A stretch of 64,000 bases of DNA from JBOHRN01 sp050732775 (GCA_050732775.1 JBOHRN010000025.1:17854-81853); one strand, 5' to 3'; numbered from the stretch's first letter, positions 17,302 to 24,747 are shown. A program made the numbers and translations. Notes: generated by a model from the sequence alone, not told the origin.

Positions 17302-18006
17302 GTGGAAATGTCTCTGCTGGACATGTGGAACCAGATGGGGTGGTTCGTGCGCGGCGTCGTTTTCGTACTAGTGGGCATGAGCGTTGTCTCGCTGGCGGTG
17401 GCCGGCGCCAAGTGGTGGCGTCTGCGCAAGATGTCACGCGCCACCAGGGTGTTCGCCCCCGCCTTCTCCGAGGCCCTCGAGCGGAATGACGTGCCGGGTG
17501 CCCTGGCACTCACCGACGAGCACTCCGAGTCTCACGTGGCGCGGGTGCTGGGAGAGTCGCTGCGCGAAGTGGCGCCCCTGCTGGACGACTCCCGGATGGC
17601 GGGGGCCGCCATCTCCTCGGCCGAGCGCTCGGTGGAGCGCGAACAGATACTCCTGGCCAACGAGCTCAAGACCGGGCTGGGTCTCCTCGCCACCGTGGGT
17701 GCCACCGCCCCCTTCGTGGGGCTCCTTGGCACCGTCATCGGCATCGTCAACTCTTTCACCGGCATGGCCATGACCGGCGGCGGCGGGCTGGAGGCGATCT
17801 CCGCGGGTATCGCCGAGGCCCTCATCGCCACCGCGATCGGCCTCCTGGTCGCCATCCCAGCGGTCTGGCTCTACAACTACTTCACCGGCCGCCTGGAGAC
17901 CCTGTTCTCCGAAGTTGCTTACGCGGGCCGGGAGATGGTCGACTGGATGATGAAGCGGGAGTCGCTGCGCGGGGTCGATGTGACCTCGCCCGCCGCGGTG
18001 CGCTAG
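17302..18006 (+). CDS. exbB: ExbB/TolQ family proton channel protein
   Basis: This is an inner-membrane subunit of the TonB-energising complex. Transmembrane helix 1 is FVRGVVFVLVGMSVVSLAVAG (about 15-35). The conserved core ATVGATAPFVGLLGTVIGIV and the last helix ALIATAIGLLVAIPAVWLYNY are classical ExbB. The GTG start is chosen because AAGGAG lies 8 bp upstream; an ATG two codons later is spaced less well. It sits 35 bp after tonB and 1 bp before exbD. It resembles, but is distinct from, the solitary family member at 2.4 kb. Confidence 0.93.
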   Translation: MEMSLLDMWNQMGWFVRGVVFVLVGMSVVSLAVAGAKWWRLRKMSRATRVFAPAFSEALERNDVPGALALTDEHSESHVARVLGESLREVAPLLDDSRMAGAAISSAERSVEREQILLANELKTGLGLLATVGATAPFVGLLGTVIGIVNSFTGMAMTGGGGLEAISAGIAEALIATAIGLLVAIPAVWLYNYFTGRLETLFSEVAYAGREMVDWMMKRESLRGVDVTSPAAVR

Positions 18007-18007
18007 C

Positions 18008-18535
18008 ATGGCCGGTCTGACCAAGCACGGCGTCGGAACCTTTGCCGGGTCGGCGGTCCCGGCGGTGGCGGGGATGGAGGATAGCGGGGTAACCTCGGAG
18101 ATCAACGTGACCCCGATGATCGATGTGATGCTGGTGCTGCTCATCATCTTCATGGTCATCACCCCCCTTCTGTTCGCTTACGAGGCCACCCTGCCCGAGG
18201 CCCAGTATGTGGTTCCCGAGCCTGACGACGACGTGATCACCTTGGGCATCGACGCGCGGGGAGTCTTTTACCTGGAGAACGAGCCGGTACCCGATAATAG
18301 GCTGGCGCATGAGCTCCAGCGCATCTACTACGACCGTCCCGGCGATCACCTGCTCTTCCTAAGGGCCGATAGGAGCGTGGGCTACGACGTGGTGCTAAGC
18401 GCCATCGACGCGGCCCGCGCCGCCGGGATTCGCACCATCGGCGCCATCACCACCCCGGAAGACACGGATTCGCGGGCGTCGCTGCCCGAGGGGGCGGCCC
18501 GGGAGCTAGCCAGCGCGCGCGCGGAGGGGAGGTAG
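18008..18535 (+). CDS. exbD: ExbD/TolR family biopolymer transport protein (first copy)
   Basis: This is a single-pass inner-membrane partner of ExbB. After a cytoplasmic N-terminus, the helix INVTPMIDVMLVLLIIFMVI carries the conserved aspartate that takes part in proton translocation. The periplasmic ExbD domain follows and includes the family end pattern VVLSAIDAARAAGIRTIGAI. A C-terminal extension of about 30 residues rich in Ala and Glu is extra. The gene starts 1 bp after exbB and is followed 2 bp later by a second exbD. Two ExbD proteins per ExbB is a common arrangement in this kind of genome. Confidence 0.92.
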   Translation: MAGLTKHGVGTFAGSAVPAVAGMEDSGVTSEINVTPMIDVMLVLLIIFMVITPLLFAYEATLPEAQYVVPEPDDDVITLGIDARGVFYLENEPVPDNRLAHELQRIYYDRPGDHLLFLRADRSVGYDVVLSAIDAARAAGIRTIGAITTPEDTDSRASLPEGAARELASARAEGR

Positions 18536-18537
18536 TC

Positions 18538-18945
18538 ATGGCGATGGCGGCGGGGGGACCCCGGGGGGGACCGGCGTACGATATCAACATGACCCCGATG
18601 ATCGACGTGCTGCTGGTGCTACTGATCATCTTCATGGTCATCCAGCCCACCCTCCAGAAGGGCATCGAGGTGCAGGTTCCACCCGTGGAAGAGCAGACAT
18701 CGGAAGAGCCGAGCCCCGACCAGATCGTGCTGGAAATCGAGTCGGGCCCCCGCTACAACATCAACGGCATCCCGGTTTCCGGCCAGAACCTCCAGCGGCG
18801 CCTCCAGGGCATATTTCAAAACCGGCCCCGCAAGGTAATCTTCGTGAGGGGAGCGGAGACGTTACTGTACGGAGAGGTGATCGACGCCATCGACGCGGCC
18901 CGCGGCGGGGGGATCGAGGTGGTGGGGCTGGTACCGCGGGACTAA
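18538..18945 (+). CDS. exbD: ExbD/TolR family biopolymer transport protein (second copy)
   Basis: At 135 aa this has canonical ExbD length. The transmembrane helix is INMTPMIDVLLVLLIIFMVIQP with the conserved Asp. The periplasmic part runs through VPPVEEQTSEE to the end motif LYGEVIDAIDAARGGGIEVVGLVPRD. The last gene of the tonB-exbB-exbD-exbD operon, it is followed 3 bp later by a broken mscL. The two ExbD copies diverge outside the membrane helix, so they probably have separate roles in one complex rather than being a recent duplication. Confidence 0.92.
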   Translation: MAMAAGGPRGGPAYDINMTPMIDVLLVLLIIFMVIQPTLQKGIEVQVPPVEEQTSEEPSPDQIVLEIESGPRYNINGIPVSGQNLQRRLQGIFQNRPRKVIFVRGAETLLYGEVIDAIDAARGGGIEVVGLVPRD

Positions 18946-18948
18946 TCG

Positions 18949-19076
18949 ATGTGGAGTGAGTTCAAGGATTTCATAGCCCGCCGGACGAGCCGACGGACAG
19001 AGAGTGCCCCTTCTGTCTGTTCAAAGTACCGCTGGCGGCCAAGCGGTGCGCCCACTGCACCTCGGAGTTGTCCTGA
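18949..19076 (+). pseudogene. mscL: Remnant of mscL (large-conductance mechanosensitive channel) with internal deletion
   Basis: The ATG opens MWSEFKDFIAR, the typical MscL N-terminus. After residue 11 the sequence jumps to another frame (start about 18978). That frame reads PPDEPTDRECPFCLFKVPL and continues AAKRCAHCTSELS with a TGA at 19074-19076. This is the C-terminal tail with two CxxC pairs found on many bacterial MscL proteins. Both membrane helices, roughly 80-100 residues, are missing, and the two ends are out of frame by one. The channel cannot be functional. An assembly collapse would look the same. MscS at 38.8 kb is intact. Confidence 0.7.
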
Positions 19077-19086
19077 GCGAGCTTCC

Positions 19087-20232
19087 TCACTCCTCCAACT
19101 TCTGGAACCGCCTCACGAACTTCAGGTCGATCCAATTTTTTAGCCACCAGCCGGGGCGGCCGTGCCAGCTCCGCCCCCGGTAGGAGAGTAGCGCCCGGCC
19201 GTCGCCCGTGTTCAGTAGCGAGAGCCAGTGCCGCTGGGGGTGATACCGCTGCAGCGGCTCTTGCTCCAGGTAAGCGACCAGGTTACGGGCCAACACCGGG
19301 CCCTGGCGTACCGCGTACACCCCGGCTCGCGCCATCCACGGAAACCCCTCTACGCTGGCGCAGTCGCCCGCGGCGAAGACACCGGTGTGGCGGAGCGCGG
19401 CGAGGGTTGGCTCTACCTTCAGGTACCCCTCTGTATCCATGGGCAGGCCGCTCTCGGCGGGTAGCTCTGGTGCCCCAGGGCCGGTGGCCCACACTAGCCG
19501 GTCGAACGGCCAGCGAGCCGACCCCTCGCCTTGGACCACCCCTTCGGCCACGGCTGCAACCTTTGCCGTGATGCGGACCTCGACCCCTCGTTCCCGTAGG
19601 AGCTTCCGGGCGAGGGTCCGCGCCCCCGCCGGGTAGCCTTCGAGCACCTCGGGGCCTGCCTCCAGGATGGTGACGCGGTAACTTTCTCTCCCGCCAAAGC
19701 GGCGTTCCAACGCCGCGTCCAGGCACAGCGCGACCTCTACCCCGCCCGCCCCGCCTCCCGCCACCACCACCCCGGTGCGCGAGCCGGGAGGCGCGCCTGC
19801 CACGGCCGAGGTGACCTCCGGGACTAGCTCGAGCGCCCGCTTCATGGGCCGGAGCGGCAGGGCGTGTTCCCGTACGCCGGGGAGGCCCGCGCCCGCCATA
19901 CCGGCGCCCACGTCGATGGAGAGCAGGTCGTAGGAGAGGGGAGGCCCCTCGGCCAGGTAGACTACCCGCTCCGCCGGGTCAACGCGGACGGCACGGTCAC
20001 GGACGAACTCCGCTCCCGCGGCTCTCGCCAGCCGAGGTGGTCGCAGGCGGGCTCGCTCGGAGCGGTGGCGTCCGGCTATTACGGCGGGGATCATCCCCGA
20101 ATAGAAGTACTCCTGGTCGGGTGAGACCAGCACGGCACGGACCGGGGGAAAGCGCTCTCGCGCCAGCGCCTCCAGCACGAAGAGGTGGGCGTGGCCACAG
20201 CCCAGGAGGAGGAGCCGGGAGTTATCCGTCAC
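19087..20232 (-). CDS. FAD-dependent pyridine nucleotide-disulfide oxidoreductase of the SelD-associated type
   Basis: This is a flavoprotein related to type II NADH dehydrogenase and sulfide:quinone oxidoreductase. It begins LLLLGCGHAHLFVLEAL, where the dinucleotide fold carries GCGHAH in place of GxGxxG. It continues EYFYSGMIPAVIAGRHR, which matches the family usually found fused N-terminal to selenophosphate synthase SelD. A second nucleotide-binding motif is VVVAGGGAGGVEVAL (about 130-145). The FAD-binding aspartate lies in GVFAAGDCAS, and the end WLKNWIDLKFVRRF fits the same family. Here it stands alone at 381 aa, with no selD adjacent. The start is a GTG. It diverges from a cupredoxin lipoprotein. 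The electron acceptor is unknown. Confidence 0.82.
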   Translation of the reverse strand: MTDNSRLLLLGCGHAHLFVLEALARERFPPVRAVLVSPDQEYFYSGMIPAVIAGRHRSERARLRPPRLARAAGAEFVRDRAVRVDPAERVVYLAEGPPLSYDLLSIDVGAGMAGAGLPGVREHALPLRPMKRALELVPEVTSAVAGAPPGSRTGVVVAGGGAGGVEVALCLDAALERRFGGRESYRVTILEAGPEVLEGYPAGARTLARKLLRERGVEVRITAKVAAVAEGVVQGEGSARWPFDRLVWATGPGAPELPAESGLPMDTEGYLKVEPTLAALRHTGVFAAGDCASVEGFPWMARAGVYAVRQGPVLARNLVAYLEQEPLQRYHPQRHWLSLLNTGDGRALLSYRGRSWHGRPGWWLKNWIDLKFVRRFQKLEE

Positions 20233-20287
20233 GGTTTGTCACGGGTACTTTTTACCCAGTTCCGGCTTGGAGTTTACAGTACACCTC

Positions 20288-20316
20288 TTGACACCGGCGT
20301 GCCGTGGAATAAACAT
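20288..20316 (+). promoter_or_regulatory. Probable promoter for the cupredoxin lipoprotein gene
   Basis: TTGACA at 20288-20293 is followed after 16-17 bp by TAAACA/AAACAT (20310-20316). It gives a leader of about 40 nt before the ATG at 20364, which has AGGAG seven bases upstream. The -35 is perfect and the -10 is weak. Confidence 0.35.
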
Positions 20317-20363
20317 GCCCGGGTGGTTTGAGAACGGATATCAACTTTTCCAGGAGCTACTTT

Positions 20364-20747
20364 ATGCGTGGTTTCAGAGGTATACTCGCCCTGACGCCGG
20401 TCCTGCTCTTAAGCGGTTGCGGCGGAGGCGGTGACGACGGGGTAGAGGAGGTTCGCGTTACCATGCGCGAGTTCGCTTACGAGCCGGAAAGGACCACTTT
20501 CGAGGCGGGTACGCCGTACCGCTTCGTGTTGGTCAATCAAGGCATCCAGGAGCACGACTGGGTGGTTCTCCCCGAGGGTGTCCGCGACGAGAGCCAGGCC
20601 CTGGTCAAGGTCGAGGAGAGCGAGCTACCACCCGGTGCCACGGTGGAGCAGGACTTCACCTTTCCGGAGCCGGGTAGTTACGACTTCGTTTGCTTCGTGG
20701 CTGGCCACCTGCAGAGCGGCATGGTCCTGACGGTCACCGTGGAGTGA
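20364..20747 (+). CDS. Cupredoxin domain lipoprotein
   Basis: A lipoprotein signal ends in LLSGC (Cys19), followed by one compact cupredoxin domain. The putative type 1 copper ligands are His64 in VNQGIQEHDWVV and the triad Cys110, His115, Met120 in YDFVCFVAGHLQSGM. This is a good match to sulfocyanin/plastocyanin-like loops. At 127 aa it is a minimal membrane-tethered blue-copper candidate acting in the periplasm, perhaps as an electron carrier. The ATG at 20364 is preferred over a TTG at 20328 because AGGAG lies 7 bp before it. It is divergent from a flavin dehydrogenase and immediately upstream of the iron-regulated promoter. Confidence 0.85.
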   Translation: MRGFRGILALTPVLLLSGCGGGGDDGVEEVRVTMREFAYEPERTTFEAGTPYRFVLVNQGIQEHDWVVLPEGVRDESQALVKVEESELPPGATVEQDFTFPEPGSYDFVCFVAGHLQSGMVLTVTVE

Positions 20748-20780
20748 AGCGGCGGAGCAGCGGCGTTTAGCCGCGGTGGG

Positions 20781-20809
20781 TTGACAGAGAGGAGGAGTCG
20801 ATGTATTTT
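20781..20809 (+). promoter_or_regulatory. Strong sigma70-like promoter of the HmuY-like operon
   Basis: TTGACA (20781-20786), a 17-bp spacer, then TATTTT (20804-20809). The predicted start of transcription near 20816 falls at the edge of the Fur-box palindrome, so repressor binding would block it. GGAGGAG in the spacer followed by an ATG at 20801 only makes a 7-codon frame that overlaps the -10, and is not counted as a gene. Confidence 0.7.
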
Positions 20810-20818
20810 CCTGGCCGG

Positions 20819-20839
20819 TATTGAGAATGGTTCTCAATA
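20819..20839 (+). promoter_or_regulatory. Fur-box-like operator
   Basis: A perfect 9-bp inverted repeat TATTGAGAA / TTCTCAATA around a TGG centre. The TTGAGAA-TTCTCAA core matches well-known Fur-binding palindromes. A weaker AATA-AC-TATT dyad follows at about 20842-20851, as if a second dimer could bind. It sits just after the predicted -10 and 30 bp before the ATG of the HmuY-like gene, so iron-dependent repression is strongly suggested. Confidence 0.75.
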
Positions 20840-20868
20840 TCAATAACTATTATCGCTAGGAAGATCAC

Positions 20869-21918
20869 ATGAACGGTTCAGCCAAGCTTTTCGCCCACGC
20901 GGGAACCGCGGGGCTCATACTCTTCGCCGTCGGGTGCTCCGACAACCCGACTGGGCCGCCCCAGCCCAGTGTTTCCACCCTTACGGTGAATGCCGAAGAG
21001 GGCTGGACGTATGTAACGCTGGGAGATCCGTCCGCCACGGTCTCTCCTTCCGATCCAGAGACCTCGACCGTCTGGGAGCTGGGATTCTTCGCCACCTCGG
21101 TGATGCTCAACGGTGGCGCGGCAGGTCCCGGCGGAGTCGTGGGGTACTGCCTTTGCCAGCACGCCGGAGCTACGGACGCGGACATCCAGGCGATGACCGC
21201 CGAGTCTGAGCTGGAGGACTTTCTAGCTGTGACCACCGCGCAGCTTCCGGCCGCGGACTCGCTCTGGCGGAGCGACGCCCTGGTCCCGGCGATCGACGAC
21301 TGGTACGCCTACGACCACGCCACCCACACCGTCTCCGCCGCTCCAGAGATGGTCTGGAAAGTTCGCGGCGCGGGAGAAGATCCCGCCTTCGCCAAGTTTC
21401 ACGTGCTGGAGATCGAGAACCCTTCCCGGGAGAACGCCGGCCAGGTCACCTTCGAGTTCGCGCTGCAGCCCTCGGCGGGCGCGGCGATGGGAGAACCCCA
21501 ATCCCTGACCGTCGACCTCTCCTCCGGCGCGCCGGTCTACTTTGACCTAGAGACCAGCGCAGTCTCCGGCGCCTCCGATTGGGATCTCCTCTTCGAGGGG
21601 TATACCATCCGGATAAACGGCGGTGTGAGCGGTGAAGGCGGGGCGGGCGCCTCTCTCGCTGCCGGCGCCTTTGACGAGATTACCGACGCGAGCGACCTTT
21701 CGGCCCGCCATTATCGGGGCGACGCCTTCGGTGGGGTTTTCGACGAGCACCGCTGGTACCGCTACAATCTGGCGGGTAACCACCAGATCTGGCCCACCTT
21801 CGATGTCTTCCTGGTAAAGCGCGGTGCGGAGGTCTACAAGCTCCAGCTCATCAACTACTACAGCGACACGGGCGAGGCACGCCACATCACCTTTCGTTAC
21901 GCCAAGCTGGAGGGCTGA
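20869..21918 (+). CDS. HmuY-like heme-binding lipoprotein with two tandem HmuY domains
   Basis: A signal peptide ends near LFAVGC (lipidation Cys about residue 23). The mature part contains two HmuY-type units. The first (about 40-190) has VWELGFFATSVMLNGGAAG followed by an unusual GYCLCQHAG loop. The second (about 200-349) has DWDLLFEGYTIRINGGVSG with GEGGAGAS, the hallmark WDxxF...NGG pattern of HmuY. HmuY proteins capture heme outside the cell and hand it to a TonB-dependent receptor, and such a receptor gene starts 4 bp downstream. Usual HmuY proteins have one domain of about 200 aa, so this 349-residue duplication is atypical. The ATG has AGGAAG upstream. Fur-type regulation is indicated by the operator. 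Confidence 0.82.
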   Translation: MNGSAKLFAHAGTAGLILFAVGCSDNPTGPPQPSVSTLTVNAEEGWTYVTLGDPSATVSPSDPETSTVWELGFFATSVMLNGGAAGPGGVVGYCLCQHAGATDADIQAMTAESELEDFLAVTTAQLPAADSLWRSDALVPAIDDWYAYDHATHTVSAAPEMVWKVRGAGEDPAFAKFHVLEIENPSRENAGQVTFEFALQPSAGAAMGEPQSLTVDLSSGAPVYFDLETSAVSGASDWDLLFEGYTIRINGGVSGEGGAGASLAAGAFDEITDASDLSARHYRGDAFGGVFDEHRWYRYNLAGNHQIWPTFDVFLVKRGAEVYKLQLINYYSDTGEARHITFRYAKLEG

Positions 21919-21922
21919 ACGG

Positions 21923-23830
21923 ATGCGCCAGCGAACGATTTTCGCCCTCGCGGGCCTCCTCCTCACGGTGGGAGGAGCAGCGGCGCAGGAAGCCGGGGAC
22001 AGCACCGCCCTGTCTGAGCGGGTTATCCCGCTCGATTCGCTGGTGGTCACCGTCTCCCGTCGCCCGCAGCGGCTGGCGGACGTTCCGGTCGCCACCGAGC
22101 TCATCTCACGGCGCGAGATCGAGAGGACAGGGGCCTCAGACCTCGCGGCGGTCCTCATCGAGCGCGCTGGAATCGTGCTGGAGGGCGGACACCCCACCGG
22201 CGCGGGGGTGATGCTCCAGGGGATGGGTTCCGAGCGCGTCCTCGTCCTGGTGGACGGGCAGCCTTTCATCGGGCGCATCTCGGGGAAGGTAGATCTTTCC
22301 CGTATTCCCGCCTCAATGATCGAACGGATCGAAGTGGTCAAGGGACCGCAATCCACCCTCTACGGCTCCGAGGCGATGGGAGGCGTGGTAAACGTCATCA
22401 CCCGCCGGACCAGCGGTGACGCTTGGAACGTGGGTGCGGAGCTCCGCGCGGGTAGCCAGCATCGGCGAGACGCCAGCGCGCACCTGTCGGGCGGAGCGGG
22501 TCCCGCCTCCTGGGTGCTGGAGCTGGGGCGGCGGGGAGTCTCCGTCACGCCGGGCCAGGCCGAGGCGGCCGGGGCGCGGGCCGAACGGTGGGACGGCCTC
22601 GCCAAGCTCCACTGGACGGTGGGTCCGTCGCTCGCGCTCGAGGCGAGCGCGCTGGTATTGGACGAACGCCAGCGGTGGCGGAGCGGCCAGCTCTGGTACT
22701 TCGCCGACAACCGGCAGTGGAGCGCACGCCTAGGAGCGGATTGGGCACGAGGGGAGCACCGCCTCTCGCCCACCCTGTACGCCACGGAGTTCGACCATCT
22801 ATCCCGGCGCGCCAACGCCTCCGAGCCGGTGGAGGGGACGGGGGAACGGCAGGTACAGCGCCTTTTCGAGGCAGAACTCCTCTATACCGGACTGGTGTCC
22901 GGGGAGACACTCGACGCGGGGATCGAGGTGGTCCGCGAGGAGATCGACTCCGACCGGGTATTGGGGGAGGCGCGAGTCCTCCACTCCGTCGAACCCTTCG
23001 CCCAGATCACGATTGGCGGTGCGGGGTGGAGCGTGGTCCCGGGGATGAGGCTCTCCTGGAGCGAGCAGTGGGGTGCGCACTGGACGCCTCGCCTCGCCAT
23101 CCTCTACCGGGCCGCTCGTTCGCTCGCGCTGCGCGCTTCCGTGGGGCGGGGGTACCGCGCGCCCGCCTTCAAGGAGCTCTACCTGGACTTCCTGAACATC
23201 GGGCCGGGTTACGGTTACGCGGTACGGGGAAACCCTGACCTCCGCCCCGAAACCTCGACCAATCTCACGCTGGGCGCCGAATGGGCGGGGGAGGGGGTCT
23301 ATCTGCGGGGCCAGCTCTTCGGCAACCGGTTCGACGACTTCATCGAGACCCGCCTGGCGGGGGATTCGAGCGGTATCACTCTCTACACCTACGGCAACCT
23401 CGAGGACGGCCAAACCTGGGGCAGCGAGGTGGAGGCGGGAGCCGCTCTGGGAGGCCTGATCGCGGAGGGCGGCTATAGCTATCTGGTTGCCCACGCGGCA
23501 GATGGACGGCCGCTCCTGGGCCGCCCCATGCACTCGGCGCGGGCGTCTTTCACCTACGCCTGGCCCTTCGGCCTGCGCGCCTCCGCCACCGGGTTGTACA
23601 CCGGGGAGACTCCCATCGAGTGGGAAGCGAGCGAAGCCGGATTCGAGCTTAGGGAACGCGGCGGCTTCACCCGCTTTGACCTTCGCATGGCGCAGGAGCT
23701 TCCGTACGGTTTGGAAGTGGCCTTTGGAGTGGATAACGTGCTGGACTCTAGGCCGGAAAAGTGGCCGGGGTACGCGGGACGTCACCTGTATATCGGATTG
23801 GAACTTCAAACCTCCACAGAGGAGTGGTGA
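21923..23830 (+). CDS. TonB-dependent receptor of the heme/hemoglobin (HmuR) type
   Basis: This is an outer-membrane import receptor. A signal peptide (MRQRTIFALAGLLLTVGGAAAQ) and a TonB-box-like LDSLVVTVSRRP lead into the plug domain (about 45-160), with LVLVDGQPFIGRISGKVDLSRIP and IERIEVVKGPQSTLYGSEAMGGVVNVITRR. The barrel contains YRAP (about 410) and NPDL (about 436), the paired boxes typical of heme receptors such as HmuR, HemR and ShuA. No histidine lies between the two boxes, unlike HemR. The ATG at 21923 is chosen; the upstream part of the frame overlaps the HmuY-like gene. It ends 2 bp before the chelatase-like gene. Energised presumably by the TonB operon at 16-19 kb. Confidence 0.92.
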   Translation: MRQRTIFALAGLLLTVGGAAAQEAGDSTALSERVIPLDSLVVTVSRRPQRLADVPVATELISRREIERTGASDLAAVLIERAGIVLEGGHPTGAGVMLQGMGSERVLVLVDGQPFIGRISGKVDLSRIPASMIERIEVVKGPQSTLYGSEAMGGVVNVITRRTSGDAWNVGAELRAGSQHRRDASAHLSGGAGPASWVLELGRRGVSVTPGQAEAAGARAERWDGLAKLHWTVGPSLALEASALVLDERQRWRSGQLWYFADNRQWSARLGADWARGEHRLSPTLYATEFDHLSRRANASEPVEGTGERQVQRLFEAELLYTGLVSGETLDAGIEVVREEIDSDRVLGEARVLHSVEPFAQITIGGAGWSVVPGMRLSWSEQWGAHWTPRLAILYRAARSLALRASVGRGYRAPAFKELYLDFLNIGPGYGYAVRGNPDLRPETSTNLTLGAEWAGEGVYLRGQLFGNRFDDFIETRLAGDSSGITLYTYGNLEDGQTWGSEVEAGAALGGLIAEGGYSYLVAHAADGRPLLGRPMHSARASFTYAWPFGLRASATGLYTGETPIEWEASEAGFELRERGGFTRFDLRMAQELPYGLEVAFGVDNVLDSRPEKWPGYAGRHLYIGLELQTSTEEW

Positions 23831-23832
23831 GC

Positions 23833-24747
23833 ATGAACCGTTGGGTAATCTTTTTCGTCGCGGCCGCCTTGGCGCTCGCCGCCGTGCCCGTCGCCGCACA
23901 GTTCCCGGCCCAGGGTGCTGCGAGCACCGTCGGCACTATGCTGGTCGCCCACGGCGGCGGCGAGGAGTGGAACGCGGGGGTGATGGAGATCGCTCGCATG
24001 GCCGAGACCGGAGGGCCGGTCGAGGTGAGCTTTCTGATGGGAGAGGGCGCCAAGACGCACCGCTTTCAGGACGCCGCCCGCGAGCTGGTGGAACAAGGAG
24101 CGACGGAGATCGTGGTAGTTCCCGTGCTCGCCTCCAGCCACAGCAGCCACTACCAGCAGATCCGCTACCTAGCCGGGAAAACCGATACTCTTTCCGAGGT
24201 GATGACGCACCATCTGCACACGGCGGGGATCGAGCGACCGGACGTCTCCGTCCCCATGCGCCTCACCGCCTCGATCGACGACTCTCCCGAAGTCGCCCGC
24301 GTGCTCGCCGATCACGCCAACGAGCTAGCGGAGGCGCCGGAGGCGCAGGCTCTCTTCATTATCGGCCACGGGCCGAACGGCGCCGAGGATTACGCCGAGT
24401 GGATGGCGCGCCTCCGCCCCGTCGCCGACAGCGTGCAGGCCCTCACCGGCTTCCGGAACGTGATGGTAGGGCTGGTCCGTGACGACGCCCCCGACAGGGT
24501 GCGCGCCGAGGCGGTGCGGCGCATCCGCGAGATCATCACGCTGCAGCACGAGGTGACCGGTCGGGAGGTGGTGGTGGTGCCGATCTTGGTCTCCAACGGC
24601 TGGGTGGGCCAGGTGAAGATCCGCCGGGATCTGGAAGGGCTTCCGGTCGTTTACCGGGGGAACGGCGTTCTGCCCCACCCCGAAATGGCGCGCTGGGTAG
24701 AGCGGCGGGTGCGGGAGGCGACTCGGCTGGAGGATCAGGAAAAGTGA
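23833..24747 (+). CDS. Exported class II chelatase-like (CbiX/SirB/CbiK superfamily) protein
   Basis: A cleavable signal peptide (WVIFFVAAALALAAVPVAAQ) precedes two half-domains of the class II tetrapyrrole chelatase fold. The N-terminal half opens TMLVAHGGGEEWNAG with the metal-binding/catalytic His position and has a second His cluster, LASSHSSHYQQI. The C-terminal half opens LFIIGHGPNGAEDYAEW and closes VPILVSNGWVGQVKI. Chelatases of this family insert Co, Ni or Fe into sirohydrochlorin-type rings, and periplasmic CbiK forms are known. It is the last gene of the Fur-boxed operon (2-bp spacing). Removal of iron from imported heme, or storage of the ring, is a plausible but unproven role. 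Confidence 0.8.
   Translation: MNRWVIFFVAAALALAAVPVAAQFPAQGAASTVGTMLVAHGGGEEWNAGVMEIARMAETGGPVEVSFLMGEGAKTHRFQDAARELVEQGATEIVVVPVLASSHSSHYQQIRYLAGKTDTLSEVMTHHLHTAGIERPDVSVPMRLTASIDDSPEVARVLADHANELAEAPEAQALFIIGHGPNGAEDYAEWMARLRPVADSVQALTGFRNVMVGLVRDDAPDRVRAEAVRRIREIITLQHEVTGREVVVVPILVSNGWVGQVKIRRDLEGLPVVYRGNGVLPHPEMARWVERRVREATRLEDQEK

Noticed and set aside
18949..19143. A 64-codon open frame as a small intact gene
   Set aside because: After the MscL-like first 11 residues the frame is low in any signal, while the MscL tail lies in another frame; a broken mscL explains the region better.
20293..20363. In-frame TTG at 20328 as start of the cupredoxin lipoprotein
   Set aside because: It lacks a ribosome site and would add a charged leader before the lipoprotein signal; AGGAG precedes the ATG at 20364.
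20801..20824. A 7-codon frame (MYFPGRY) with a fine GGAGGAG ribosome site, as a leader peptide
   Set aside because: Its ATG lies within the TTGACA-17-TATTTT promoter, overlapping the -10, so it would not be transcribed.
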